The notes: generated by a model not told the origin, from the sequence alone. Shown: positions 6,235 to 14,112, counted from the stretch's first letter. The stretch: 42,185 nucleotides of DNA from Hyphomicrobiales bacterium (GCA_003228955.1 QIGN01000076.1:1-42185), one strand, 5' to 3'. Numbers and translations are program-made.

Positions 6235-9200
6235 ATCTGCCGAAATTTGGACTGGCGCACCGTGCTACCGTTTTAGCGGTCGTCGTAGCCGTTCTTGCCA
6301 TCGGCTTGTTCAATCTTACGACAATGCCCCGGCGGGAAGACCCGGAAATCACCATTCGCGGAGCTCTCGTGATGACAAATTGGCCCGGCGCCTCGGCGAG
6401 CCATGTGGAAAATCTGATTACCGACCCGCTTGAAGCGGTCATTGGAGAAATGCCCGAAGTGGACCGGATGATCTCCAGATCGATCGTGGGCAAATCAATA
6501 ATCCAGGTGATTCTGGAAGACGATGTAAGGAATCCGGAGCAGGTCTGGAACAGCATGAGGGCGCGTGTCACACAGGCGCAGTCCGGACTTCCGAGCGATG
6601 CCGGCCGGCCCTTCGTCAATTCAGATTTCGGGGACGTTTACGAGATCCTTTTCGCGCTTTATCAAGTGCCCCCCACCGGCCAGACCGAAATCGCTCACAC
6701 CTATTCATTCCGTGATCTGGAAATTCTTGCAGAAGCTATCGAAGAAGAGTTCGAGCTTATCGATACGGTGGCAAAGGCCGGGATCTGGGGCCGCCGGAAA
6801 GAACAGATATACGTTGAGGTGGATAGCGCGGACTGGGCGAAGCTGGACATTACCGAGTCCCGGCTGCTTGAGATATTCAGGGCCCGGAATATCGTAATCC
6901 CGGGCGGCGAGTTCGACACCGCCACAAACAGATATACCGTTAAACCGACAGGCGAATTTTCATCGACGGATCAAATAGCCGAACTGGTGGTCGGCCGGCG
7001 GGACGGCGTTGTGCCGGTTCGCCTGGGAGCGCTGCCTTTTGTCATCGACCGCCGTTACCAGGAACCACCGGAGACAATTACCAGATATACCGATCCGGAT
7101 CGTCGGCATGCGCCCGCCCTCGTCATTGGCGTATCAATGAAGACCGGAGGAAATATCGCCGATATGAGCAGCGCGGTCGACCGTGCGCTTGCCAATATGC
7201 AAAAAACCCGTTTGCCGCCGGATATTCGCCTGGTGCGCGTCAATGATTTGCCGCGGCAGGTCGACACCCGCATCAAGGATTTCCAGGTAAACCTGCTGAG
7301 TGGCGCTGTGATCATCCTTGTCCTGGCGCTGGTAACCATGGGATGGCGCGCCGCGGTAATCGTGGCGGCTTCGATACCGCTTTCTATGCTTGCGGCCCTT
7401 GCCGTGGTCCGTCCCCTGGGCATCGAGCTTGAGCAATTCGCGATCGCGTCGCTCATCATTTCCCTCGGCCTTGTTGTCGATAACGCCATCGTTATCTCCG
7501 ACAACACCGTACGCCATATGCGTGGCAATGCATCAAAACTGAACGCCTGTATTAACGGAGCGCAAAGTCTGTCCAGGCCGCTGCTGGCGGCCACCGCAAC
7601 GACGATCTTTGCGTTTCTGCCCATGATCACGATAATTGGCGATGTCGGCGAATATATCGGAAGCCTGCCAGTTGTCGTAACCGCCACACTTGTGGCGAGC
7701 TATCTGTCAGCGATGCTGGTTACGCCGATCATGTGTTTCTGGCTGCTCAAGACACCGGACAAAAACGGTGGCAACGGCCGTCTCGCTGCGTGGAGCCGGG
7801 ATTGCGCGATATGGCTCAGCCGGAAATATGAGCGCACGCTTGCAATGGCCCTCAATCACAAGGCGATAGTATCGGCGCTGGCGGTGGTGGCTTTCGGGAG
7901 CAGTCTTGCCCTTATCCCGTTTATCGGGAGTCAGTTTTTCCCCAACGGCGCGCGCGATCAGTTTTTCATCAAGGTCTGGATGCCCGAAGGGTCACCCATC
8001 GAACGGACCTCACGGGTCGTGCGACGCATCGAACAAGATTTGCTCGCGACAAGCGCGGTCACCGACGAGGGAAAAGTGACCCAAAGGCTGGCAAGCGTGG
8101 CCACATTCATCGGCACCGGCGGGCCGCGTTTCATGCTGACGCAGGAACCGGAGTTCGACTATCCCTATTACGCACTGCTGCTGGTCAACACCACAGACCC
8201 CGCAGTAACGCCAGCATACGCACGCGACATCCGCAAGCATCTTGCCGCCGGTTACCCGGATGCCCGGATCAACGTCAGCGAATTTGTGCTGGGCCCGCCT
8301 GTCCCCAATCCAGTGTCGTTTCGCCTCAGCGGCCCGGACCACTCCATTTTGCGCGAGACGGCACGGCAGATGGTTAAAATCTTCAAGCAGACCGCAGGCG
8401 CAACGAATGTTAACAGCAACTGGGGTGCGGCCGCACTTCAGATCGGTGTTGAAATCGACACCGATGCGGCAAATCTTGCTGGTGTTACAAATGCTGACGT
8501 CGCTCTGGCGACCCGTTCACATCTGTCTGGTTTGCCGCTGGGTGTTTTCCGGGAAGGCGATTACACGGTCCCAATAGTGCTGCGGTCACTGCGGAAGAAC
8601 CGCGAGAATCCGAGTGACCTCTCTGGTATTTTTGTCGGCGGGCGGGATGGAAAAGTACCGCTGGAGTCGATTGCGCGTCTCAAGCTGTCCCGGCAATCGG
8701 CGGTCATAGTCAGACGAAATCGCATTCCCACGGTCAGCGTCGGGGCGCAGGTAATGGAGGGACTCCTGGCAAACGACATCGCGGAAGAGATGAAACCAGC
8801 CCTGCAAAAGCTGGTTGCCGGTTTGCCAGCGGGGTACCGGCTGGTGCAGGGCGGAGAGTATGAGGAAACAGTCAAAGCGGCGCGTCAGGTGGGAGTTGCA
8901 GTTATCATTTCGATCATTCTGATCGTGCTCACGCTGACAGCCCAGTATAACCAGTTCCACAAGCCTCTGATTATCATGATTTCGGTCCCTTTTGCCTTGA
9001 CGGGCGTGCTCTATGGCCTGCTGATAACCGGCTGGGCATTGGGCTTTATGGCCACTCTGGGTGTGCTGGCGTTGATTGGCATCGTCATCAACAATGCGAT
9101 CATACTGATTGATTTCATCGACGAACGGCTCGCCGGCGGCTTTGATCTGCGTACTGCGGTTATTGAGGCGGGGCAACTGAGAATGCTGCCCATACTCCTG

Positions 9201-9398
9201 ACCACACTGACAACGATAGGCGGTCTGCTGCCCCTGTCGTTGTTTGGCGGTCCGTTATGGGCTCCCATGACCAATGGGATGATTTTCGGACTGATTTTCT
9301 CGGCCGCTCTTTCGCTAATCCTGGTTCCTGTTATCTACAGTTTTTTTGTCGAAAAACTCCGGATGCCAGTAGCAGCGTCAAATAAGGGAGCTAAATAA
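6231..9398 (+). CDS. RND efflux permease (AcrB/HAE1 family)
   Basis: A 1055-residue inner-membrane proton-driven exporter, the usual length of the HAE1 family. It has the standard layout: TM1 at about 11-29, a large periplasmic porter loop, TM2-6 at about 345-500, a cytoplasmic link, TM7 at about 545-565, a second porter loop, then TM8-12 to the end. The proton-relay region in TM4 reads LGLVVDNAIVISDN, with the family's acidic residue retained. An N-terminal TMPRREDPEI segment is typical of the group that includes MdtB/C-like and uncharacterised HAE1 pumps. With the adaptor it forms two of the three parts of a tripartite pump; no outer-membrane TolC gene is nearby, so a channel encoded elsewhere is needed. 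The neighbouring lipid-oxidising enzymes suggest a hydrophobic cargo (inference). Confidence 0.95.
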   Translation: MNLPKFGLAHRATVLAVVVAVLAIGLFNLTTMPRREDPEITIRGALVMTNWPGASASHVENLITDPLEAVIGEMPEVDRMISRSIVGKSIIQVILEDDVRNPEQVWNSMRARVTQAQSGLPSDAGRPFVNSDFGDVYEILFALYQVPPTGQTEIAHTYSFRDLEILAEAIEEEFELIDTVAKAGIWGRRKEQIYVEVDSADWAKLDITESRLLEIFRARNIVIPGGEFDTATNRYTVKPTGEFSSTDQIAELVVGRRDGVVPVRLGALPFVIDRRYQEPPETITRYTDPDRRHAPALVIGVSMKTGGNIADMSSAVDRALANMQKTRLPPDIRLVRVNDLPRQVDTRIKDFQVNLLSGAVIILVLALVTMGWRAAVIVAASIPLSMLAALAVVRPLGIELEQFAIASLIISLGLVVDNAIVISDNTVRHMRGNASKLNACINGAQSLSRPLLAATATTIFAFLPMITIIGDVGEYIGSLPVVVTATLVASYLSAMLVTPIMCFWLLKTPDKNGGNGRLAAWSRDCAIWLSRKYERTLAMALNHKAIVSALAVVAFGSSLALIPFIGSQFFPNGARDQFFIKVWMPEGSPIERTSRVVRRIEQDLLATSAVTDEGKVTQRLASVATFIGTGGPRFMLTQEPEFDYPYYALLLVNTTDPAVTPAYARDIRKHLAAGYPDARINVSEFVLGPPVPNPVSFRLSGPDHSILRETARQMVKIFKQTAGATNVNSNWGAAALQIGVEIDTDAANLAGVTNADVALATRSHLSGLPLGVFREGDYTVPIVLRSLRKNRENPSDLSGIFVGGRDGKVPLESIARLKLSRQSAVIVRRNRIPTVSVGAQVMEGLLANDIAEEMKPALQKLVAGLPAGYRLVQGGEYEETVKAARQVGVAVIISIILIVLTLTAQYNQFHKPLIIMISVPFALTGVLYGLLITGWALGFMATLGVLALIGIVINNAIILIDFIDERLAGGFDLRTAVIEAGQLRMLPILLTTLTTIGGLLPLSLFGGPLWAPMTNGMIFGLIFSAALSLILVPVIYSFFVEKLRMPVAASNKGAK

Positions 9399-9476
9399 AA
9401 CAACAGCGATCTTCTCGACCAACATAGCCTGCTTCAGAAATAACTGGCTCGTAATCCGTCACCTTCTCACGGTAGG

Positions 9477-10673
9477 TCACTTCGATAATCCTTTAGAGGC
9501 AGCTTGTATCTGTGCCTTAAATTGGACCGCCGCCATCGTAAACCCGCCGTCTGACCCATCGACGAAATGAACATGCTCTCCCTTTGCCAAAGAAAACACC
9601 AGACATGTCATCAATGCGTGGTCTGAGTGATGAATGCCAAAGGCTATTTTCCCTTGAGTATGCAAATCCATAAAAAAAGCTTCGATCACTTCAGTGACTT
9701 CGTGAGTACAGTCGAGGATCATGCGCAGCGTATCATCGAAACGCCGAAAGTCGGAATTGGCGCGCAATTCCTTACGGTAGACGGGCGCGTTATATCCTCC
9801 AGTCGACAAATCAAACTTTTCCAGAAAAAACTGGATAAGACTGGTGCCGTAAATCCAAAACCATTTCCGGATGCGATGTGGAGTGCCTGCGAACAGCTTG
9901 CTCTCGTTTCGAAGGCCCAGCGGCGGCCATTTGAAGATCATATTTTCGGCGCTCACCGGGCTGGCTGCCTTCGGGTCCGATTTGAAAATCCCCTCAACGC
10001 CTTCAATGACCTCGCGATAAATCATCAAATTTTCGGTTTGTGTTTTCCCCGTCGCATAGATCAGCATGCTCATCATCGTCCCACGGCATGATTTCAACGG
10101 TTCCCATCTGCATGACAGCCCTTCCAAATCCGGCGGCTCATCGTCATCGGGAAATGAAATTTGATATTGATCATTTCCTTCAACGGCCTTGATCATGGTG
10201 TCCACCAACTGAACACCGCCACCAGTGAATACCGCCATGAAATTTCCAGGGCTGAGTTGAAACTTTGCAACCAGAATATCTGCACCGGCGTCTCGGATGT
10301 CGCGGACCGGCACAAGCCCCGCACGCAAATCCAGGCCGAATTGTTTTTGGGCAAGTCTGCGCGTGGCTCCCAATACGCGTTTGACCGCAGTTGTGGCAGA
10401 TGCGGGAACGGCCAGAGTCGCGCCATCGCCGCCAAAGACATAGGGTATGTTGCACTCGGGCAGCGCATTGATGACGGCGGTAATACACGCAGCCCCCATC
10501 ATATTGACGTCTTTATAGCGCCCTTCATCAATCGCTTTTGTGGAGCCCGTGATATCGGTTAAAACAATACACCAATCATCAGGTAAATGACGATAAAGCC
10601 TGAGGTCGGTGACCTTGGAAAATTCGTTGAATCCCTGCAGGTTCTTATAAAAATCATCCGAATTTTCAGGCAT
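9477..10673 (-). CDS. DUF3095 protein, predicted class III nucleotidyl cyclase-like
   Basis: A 398-residue protein matching the DUF3095 family, which has a class III nucleotidyl cyclase-like core at its N-terminus. LTDITGST carries a candidate metal Asp (D40), and FGGDGATL carries the second (D83). Their spacing of 43 residues is close to that of the two metal aspartates of characterised adenylyl cyclases. GLDLRAGLVPV (R117) lies where the cyclase fold has its glycine-rich strand. The C-terminal half ends in HHSDHALMTC and HFVDGSDGGFTMAA, typical of DUF3095 tails. No enzymatic activity is established as far as I know. It lies between two genes whose products carry CNB domains, so production of their ligand is a natural hypothesis. 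It converges with the RND permease gene, and no terminator is evident in the 78-bp gap. Confidence 0.85.
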   Translation of the reverse strand: MPENSDDFYKNLQGFNEFSKVTDLRLYRHLPDDWCIVLTDITGSTKAIDEGRYKDVNMMGAACITAVINALPECNIPYVFGGDGATLAVPASATTAVKRVLGATRRLAQKQFGLDLRAGLVPVRDIRDAGADILVAKFQLSPGNFMAVFTGGGVQLVDTMIKAVEGNDQYQISFPDDDEPPDLEGLSCRWEPLKSCRGTMMSMLIYATGKTQTENLMIYREVIEGVEGIFKSDPKAASPVSAENMIFKWPPLGLRNESKLFAGTPHRIRKWFWIYGTSLIQFFLEKFDLSTGGYNAPVYRKELRANSDFRRFDDTLRMILDCTHEVTEVIEAFFMDLHTQGKIAFGIHHSDHALMTCLVFSLAKGEHVHFVDGSDGGFTMAAVQFKAQIQAASKGLSK

Positions 10674-10893
10674 CTAAAATACGCTCAAAAATTGTTTGTC
10701 CCTGATATGCCTGAACGATCATCATGTTCCAGCGTGGATTGCAAACGATCATCAACCCATACCCGACCGAAATGTCAGAAATATTCTCTCGCCAGTTATT
10801 CCGAATTGCGAGGCTAGATGCCCTCACCATTGTAAAACTGCCATCCGACCCATCGGCATCACCTTCCCCAACAACACTGACGGCACATATATT
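10666..10893 (-). pseudogene. Probable remnant of a second DUF3095 C-terminus, or small coupled ORF
   Basis: The minus-strand frame from 10893 down to the TGA at 10666-10668 contains VVGEGDADGSDGSFTMV. This closely resembles the C-terminal HVHFVDGSDGGFTMAA of the adjacent DUF3095 protein, and the two DNA stretches are also similar over about 37 bp. No good start precedes the motif. An ATG at 10830, just after it, would give a 54-residue peptide whose stop overlaps the DUF3095 start codon (ATGCCTGA). The best reading is a decayed tail of a tandem DUF3095 copy; a real small coupled gene is the alternative. The remaining sequence to 11039 holds no gene that I can support and presumably contains the promoter for the patatin gene. 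Confidence 0.35.
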
Positions 10894-11039
10894 TTAAAAG
10901 GTGGTACAAGGTGGATATCTCGTTTTAAATCACCACAGCAAACAATCGACATGGCTGGTGCAACCGATCATCATGAAATTCCAAGCGATAATTGCTAAAG
11001 GGGCCGATCGCGGGATCGCATGCAGGGAGAGTGACGCTG

Positions 11040-12860
11040 GTGACGGGGAGTATAGAACAGCGCCATGAGCTAGCGGGCATTGAAGCCTTCGCCCACCTTA
11101 CCGATGCACAGCTTTCCGAACTCGAGTCGCAACTTCAGCTTTTGACAATTAACGGCGGGGAAACCCTGATCTCTCAAGGGGAGGCGTCCGATGCGCTGTA
11201 TCTGGTCGTTTCGGGCCGCTTTCATGTAAATATCGAGGGTCAGCAGAACCCGGTTGTCGAGATCGGTCCGGGCAAATCCATCGGCGAAATAGGCTTTTTC
11301 TCCGGTAGTGCGCGCACGGCAAGCGTTGCGGCGGCACGCGACAGTCTGGTGCTGCGGCTCCTGCGGGAGGATTTCGACGCCCTGTGCCGGCACTCTCCCG
11401 AGATCTGGCCCACGATGGTTTCCATGCTGGCTCGCCGGCTGGTGCGCATCGTGACCGCGGAAGCGAAGGTTGATAAATCGGCGCCGCGCACGATCGCCAT
11501 CTGTCATGCCGGAACTGAACCTGTTCCAAAGTCTGTCCTTAAAGCGCTCAAGGATGTGTTTTGCGACGCGTGCAAATGCAGATTTCTAACGGCCGCCACA
11601 GTTCGCGATGAATTCCCCACTGCCAATCTGTCGGAAGAAAACGCGGTCACGCGCTGGCTGAATGACGAGGAAGCCAAATACGACTATCTGTTTTTTCTGA
11701 CCGACCCCGAGCTCACTGAATGGTCCGCCAAGGCGGTTCGCCAAGCCGATCTCGTGCTGCGTATCGGATTGCACCGTTCGCGCGATGCGGAAACGCCCAA
11801 GCCGCTAAATTCCATCGAGCAATTAGTCGAAGAAACCCACAACCCGGAATCACAACGACTGGTCCTCGTCCATGACAATGATGGTGATATCACAGGGACG
11901 CGGCATTGGCTCGATGGCCGGTCTGTCGGGATGCATCATCATGTCACCGCGGATTCCATAGCCGACTACCAGCGGCTTTATCGCTTCATCAATGGTGACG
12001 CCGTCGGATTGGTGGCTTGCGGTGGTGGTGCATACTGCGCCGCGCATATCGGGTTATTCCGCGCGTTCCTGGATGCCGGGCTCGAATTTGACATGATGGG
12101 CGGAACCAGCGGTGGAGCTGCGATGGTGGGGGCCTTTGCACAGGGTATCGACCCCGAGGAACTCGACCGGCGCACCCATGATATTTTTGTCACGAACAGG
12201 GCCCTGCGACGCGCGACCTGGCCGCGCTACGCCCTGCTGGACCACAAGGTATTCGATAAGTGCCTCGCCCATCACTACACGCAGGTGAGGATCGAGGATA
12301 TGCGAATTCCCTATTTCGCGATCTCGACGGATCTATCGCACAACCGGATGCGCTGTCACCAGAGGGGACGTCTGTGGAAGGCCATTCGTGCATCAAGCGC
12401 CATCCCCGGCCTTTTGCCGCCGGTCTATACAGCGGAGGGCGATATACTTGTCGATGGATCGCTGCTGGACAATGTTCCGGTACGACCGATGCTGAAGCTC
12501 AAAACCGGACCGAATGTGGTCATAAATTTTGATCCCCCCGAAATTAAAGTTTCCGGAATTGACTATGACTCGCTGCCGTCCCGCCGCCAGTTGGTCCAGA
12601 GCAAGTTTCTGCCGTTTCTTTCACCTCCCCTTCCGCAGGCACCCGGCCCGGGCAATATTATAACTCGTAGTCTTGGGGTGAACCGGACGGACTTCCGCCA
12701 GTTTCTGACCAGCGATGACCTCCTGTTCGTGCCGCCCATCCCGCCAGATATCTCGATCATGGACTGGCAGCATCACAGCCATCTCAAAGACCTTGCCCAA
12801 CAGTATGGAAAGGCCGAAATCGCCCGGTTAAGAGCAATTGGTCACAAGCTTCTGCGATAA
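11040..12860 (+). CDS. CNB domain-patatin phospholipase (NTE-type)
   Basis: A 606-residue CNB-patatin serine lipase similar in layout to bacterial neuropathy-target-esterase-like proteins. An N-terminal CNB domain (about 10-135) has the canonical cassette SIGEIGFFSGSARTAS with its phosphate-binding Arg. A linking domain (about 145-305) carries the WLNDEEAKYDY and RQADLVLRIG segments typical of this family. The patatin domain (about 315-500) shows the glycine-rich oxyanion loop CGGGAYCAAHIG, the nucleophile elbow GTSGG with S357, and DGS with D472 as the dyad Asp. It would hydrolyse phospholipids or lysophospholipids under cyclic-nucleotide control. Start choice: GTG 11040 has AGGGAG 10 nt upstream; TTG 10992 has no RBS, and GTG 11031 is too close to it. 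It is divergent from the DUF3095 gene. Confidence 0.9.
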   Translation: MTGSIEQRHELAGIEAFAHLTDAQLSELESQLQLLTINGGETLISQGEASDALYLVVSGRFHVNIEGQQNPVVEIGPGKSIGEIGFFSGSARTASVAAARDSLVLRLLREDFDALCRHSPEIWPTMVSMLARRLVRIVTAEAKVDKSAPRTIAICHAGTEPVPKSVLKALKDVFCDACKCRFLTAATVRDEFPTANLSEENAVTRWLNDEEAKYDYLFFLTDPELTEWSAKAVRQADLVLRIGLHRSRDAETPKPLNSIEQLVEETHNPESQRLVLVHDNDGDITGTRHWLDGRSVGMHHHVTADSIADYQRLYRFINGDAVGLVACGGGAYCAAHIGLFRAFLDAGLEFDMMGGTSGGAAMVGAFAQGIDPEELDRRTHDIFVTNRALRRATWPRYALLDHKVFDKCLAHHYTQVRIEDMRIPYFAISTDLSHNRMRCHQRGRLWKAIRASSAIPGLLPPVYTAEGDILVDGSLLDNVPVRPMLKLKTGPNVVINFDPPEIKVSGIDYDSLPSRRQLVQSKFLPFLSPPLPQAPGPGNIITRSLGVNRTDFRQFLTSDDLLFVPPIPPDISIMDWQHHSHLKDLAQQYGKAEIARLRAIGHKLLR

Positions 12861-13373
12861 CGTCATTACCGGCGGACGTTCCACATTCATCCAGTGCTGC
12901 CGGTTTGGCTGCTTCGCTAGAGCCAGATGGGGCATGACCTCTGCGAAATACAGGAATTGCGACAATGCCCGCTTCTCCAATCGGGCGTCATTATCAAGCT
13001 CCATGTGTTTCTTGGAATTTGTTGTCAGCACTGCGTGAGCCACACTTCTCTGTGTGATTCGCCGTATGCGTGTGGGCTTCGGGCTGCCAGAAGCATTGGT
13101 CGGACCGGGTTGGAGAATCTTGCTTTTTGACCGGGCGGCAACTTCCGAAATGGGTGCAAAAGCACGCGTTCCCAGCATATTTTGGAGTTGTCTGCTTATG
13201 ATCCGGAGCCGGATGTTTGGCGTCCCATTCCCAGGCGCCCGTTCCGTAGTGCATATCGGCCATTTTCAAACTGAGACATTTCCGCATTCAGACCAGCCCC
13301 GCGCCGCGCGCATCAACACCTCCTTAACCCTGGCTTGCGAAGGTGAGTCCCGGAAATCCCGGTTTATTGCCGA
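12861..13373. other. Intergenic stretch between the accessory region and dcw cluster, no assignable gene
   Basis: About 510 bp with no ORF that I recognise on either strand. Several ORFs of 60-115 codons overlap each other in different frames with atypical composition, which argues against coding. One minus-strand frame (ending at 12828, inside the patatin gene) has a locally protein-like stretch around 12890-13010 but no RBS and no family resemblance. I searched by eye for RNase P RNA signatures and saw none. The segment may be the scar of a past insertion or deletion. Confidence 0.5.
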
Positions 13374-13389
13374 TTAACCCGCCATAAAC
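13374..13389. promoter_or_regulatory. CtrA-like box upstream of mraZ
   Basis: TTAA, seven bases, TAAAC matches the alphaproteobacterial CtrA consensus TTAA-N7-TTAAC except for one base. It lies 24 bp upstream of the proposed -35 of the mraZ promoter. CtrA links cell-cycle state to division genes in this class; binding here is an inference from a short motif. Confidence 0.3.
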
Positions 13390-13412
13390 CCTGTTTTCTC
13401 CATCTCAGGCCA

Positions 13413-13441
13413 TTGACGCCCATAAATTCCCATGCTATCCC
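13413..13441 (+). promoter_or_regulatory. mraZp: Candidate mraZ/dcw promoter
   Basis: TTGACG at 13413-13418, a 17-bp spacer, and TATCCC at 13436-13441 (or CTATCC with a 16-bp spacer) form a sigma70-like promoter on the plus strand. A leader of roughly 180 nt would precede mraZ. The element is overlapped along its whole length by the triple MraZ-box repeat, which strengthens the assignment. Confidence 0.45.
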
Positions 13442-13442
13442 A
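13418..13442 (-). promoter_or_regulatory. MraZ operator: three TGGGN boxes with 5-bp spacers
   Basis: NCCCA occurs at 13418-13422, 13428-13432 and 13438-13442, exactly 10 bp apart. On the minus strand this reads TGGGA-N5-TGGGA-N5-TGGGC, the layout known for MraZ-binding sites (direct TGGGN repeats with 5-nt spacers) in other bacteria. The boxes sit between the proposed -35 and -10, so MraZ binding would block RNA polymerase and give autorepression of the cluster. The orientation is reversed relative to the gene. Confidence 0.65.
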
Positions 13443-13469
13443 TATTTGCCCGTTCGGATTGGGGTAACT

Positions 13470-13530
13470 GGAGGAGAGGCGTCTTGTCTGAACTCCTCTG
13501 AGGCCACGGGAGATCAGCGGTCTCTCCTCC
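13470..13530 (+). promoter_or_regulatory. Long-stem hairpin in the mraZ leader
   Basis: GGAGGAGAG (13470-13478) is perfectly complementary to CTCTCCTCC (13522-13530). The next two inner pairs (G-T wobble, C-G) extend the stem to 11 bp, enclosing about 39 nt that contain a smaller CCTC/GAGG pairing. The left arm is a perfect anti-SD-complementary sequence followed 8 nt later by TTG and a five-codon ORF (MSELL). A structured leader for the mraZ transcript is likely; a regulatory role is inference. Confidence 0.4.
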
Positions 13531-13609
13531 GCCCCATATCCAACAGGACGCGGCGGCAGCGCTGGGGGCTGCACCTGCGGCAAGGAAGTTTGTTGCGTAA
13601 CAGCCGAAG

Positions 13610-13624
13610 TGGGGAATCGTGGGG
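13610..13624 (+). promoter_or_regulatory. Second MraZ-box-like pair at the mraZ translation start
   Basis: TGGGG at 13610-13614 and TGGGG at 13620-13624 are separated by 5 nt, the MraZ-box spacing. They are in the forward orientation and abut the mraZ ATG at 13627. A third box is absent. The G-runs may instead serve as the weak ribosome binding site. Confidence 0.3.
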
Positions 13625-13626
13625 GG

Positions 13627-14112
13627 ATGGATCAGTTTGTCTCCAAATTTACCAACAAGATTGATGCCAAGGGGCGGGTTTCCGTCCCGGTCTCATTCCG
13701 CACTGTCCTCGCCAAAGACGGCTTTGAGGGCATCTATTGCTATCCCTCGCTTGATGACGATGCGCTGGATGCGGGTGGCCAGGGCCTTGTCGGCAAGATT
13801 CAGCTTCTCCTCGAAGACCTCGCTCCTTATTCCGACGAGCGCGACCATCTCGCGATGGCGCTTTTTGGCGCCAGCGAAATCCTCTCCATTGACCAGGATG
13901 GCCGCATCAAGATTCCCGAACGCCTGTGCGCCCATGTGGGGCTTTCCAGCAAGGCCACCTTCGTCGGGCTGGGCGGCAAATTTCAGATTTGGGAACCCGG
14001 TAAATTCGCCGATCAATTCAACGAGGGACGCAAAAAGCTCAGTGAGTTCAAGAAACTGTTAGGCGCGGGGCGCGGGATTAGCGGAGACACTGAGGGGGCA
14101 CGGGAACAATGA
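13627..14112 (+). CDS. mraZ: Transcriptional regulator MraZ
   Basis: First gene of the dcw cluster, 161 residues. MraZ is a DNA-binding protein of the SpoVT/AbrB-like swapped-hairpin fold that binds TGGGN repeats ahead of its own gene and represses the cluster. Two DxxGR repeats are visible: DAKGRVSVP near residue 14 and DQDGRIKIP near residue 91. The start is ATG 13627, giving the conserved MDQFVSKFTNKIDAKGR start. A GTG at 13609 in the same frame would add six residues from the TGGGG operator-like DNA and is not preferred. The C-terminal tail (about 130-161) is longer and more charged than in the E. coli protein. The last 4 bp overlap the rsmH start. Confidence 0.95.
   Translation: MDQFVSKFTNKIDAKGRVSVPVSFRTVLAKDGFEGIYCYPSLDDDALDAGGQGLVGKIQLLLEDLAPYSDERDHLAMALFGASEILSIDQDGRIKIPERLCAHVGLSSKATFVGLGGKFQIWEPGKFADQFNEGRKKLSEFKKLLGAGRGISGDTEGAREQ

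Noticed and set aside
10696-10998. 100-codon plus-strand ORF before the patatin gene
   Set aside because: No RBS and no domain; it overlaps the DUF3095-like relic on the other strand and the likely promoter area.
9477-12860. Firm call of a Pycsar or CBASS antiphage system
   Set aside because: The cyclase-like family is DUF3095 rather than a known PycC or CD-NTase, the effector is an NTE-type patatin common outside defence, and the neighbours are lipid enzymes and a pump. Kept only as an alternative.
12861-13626. RNase P RNA gene upstream of mraZ
   Set aside because: I looked for the conserved GAAAGTCCGGGC-type core and found none.
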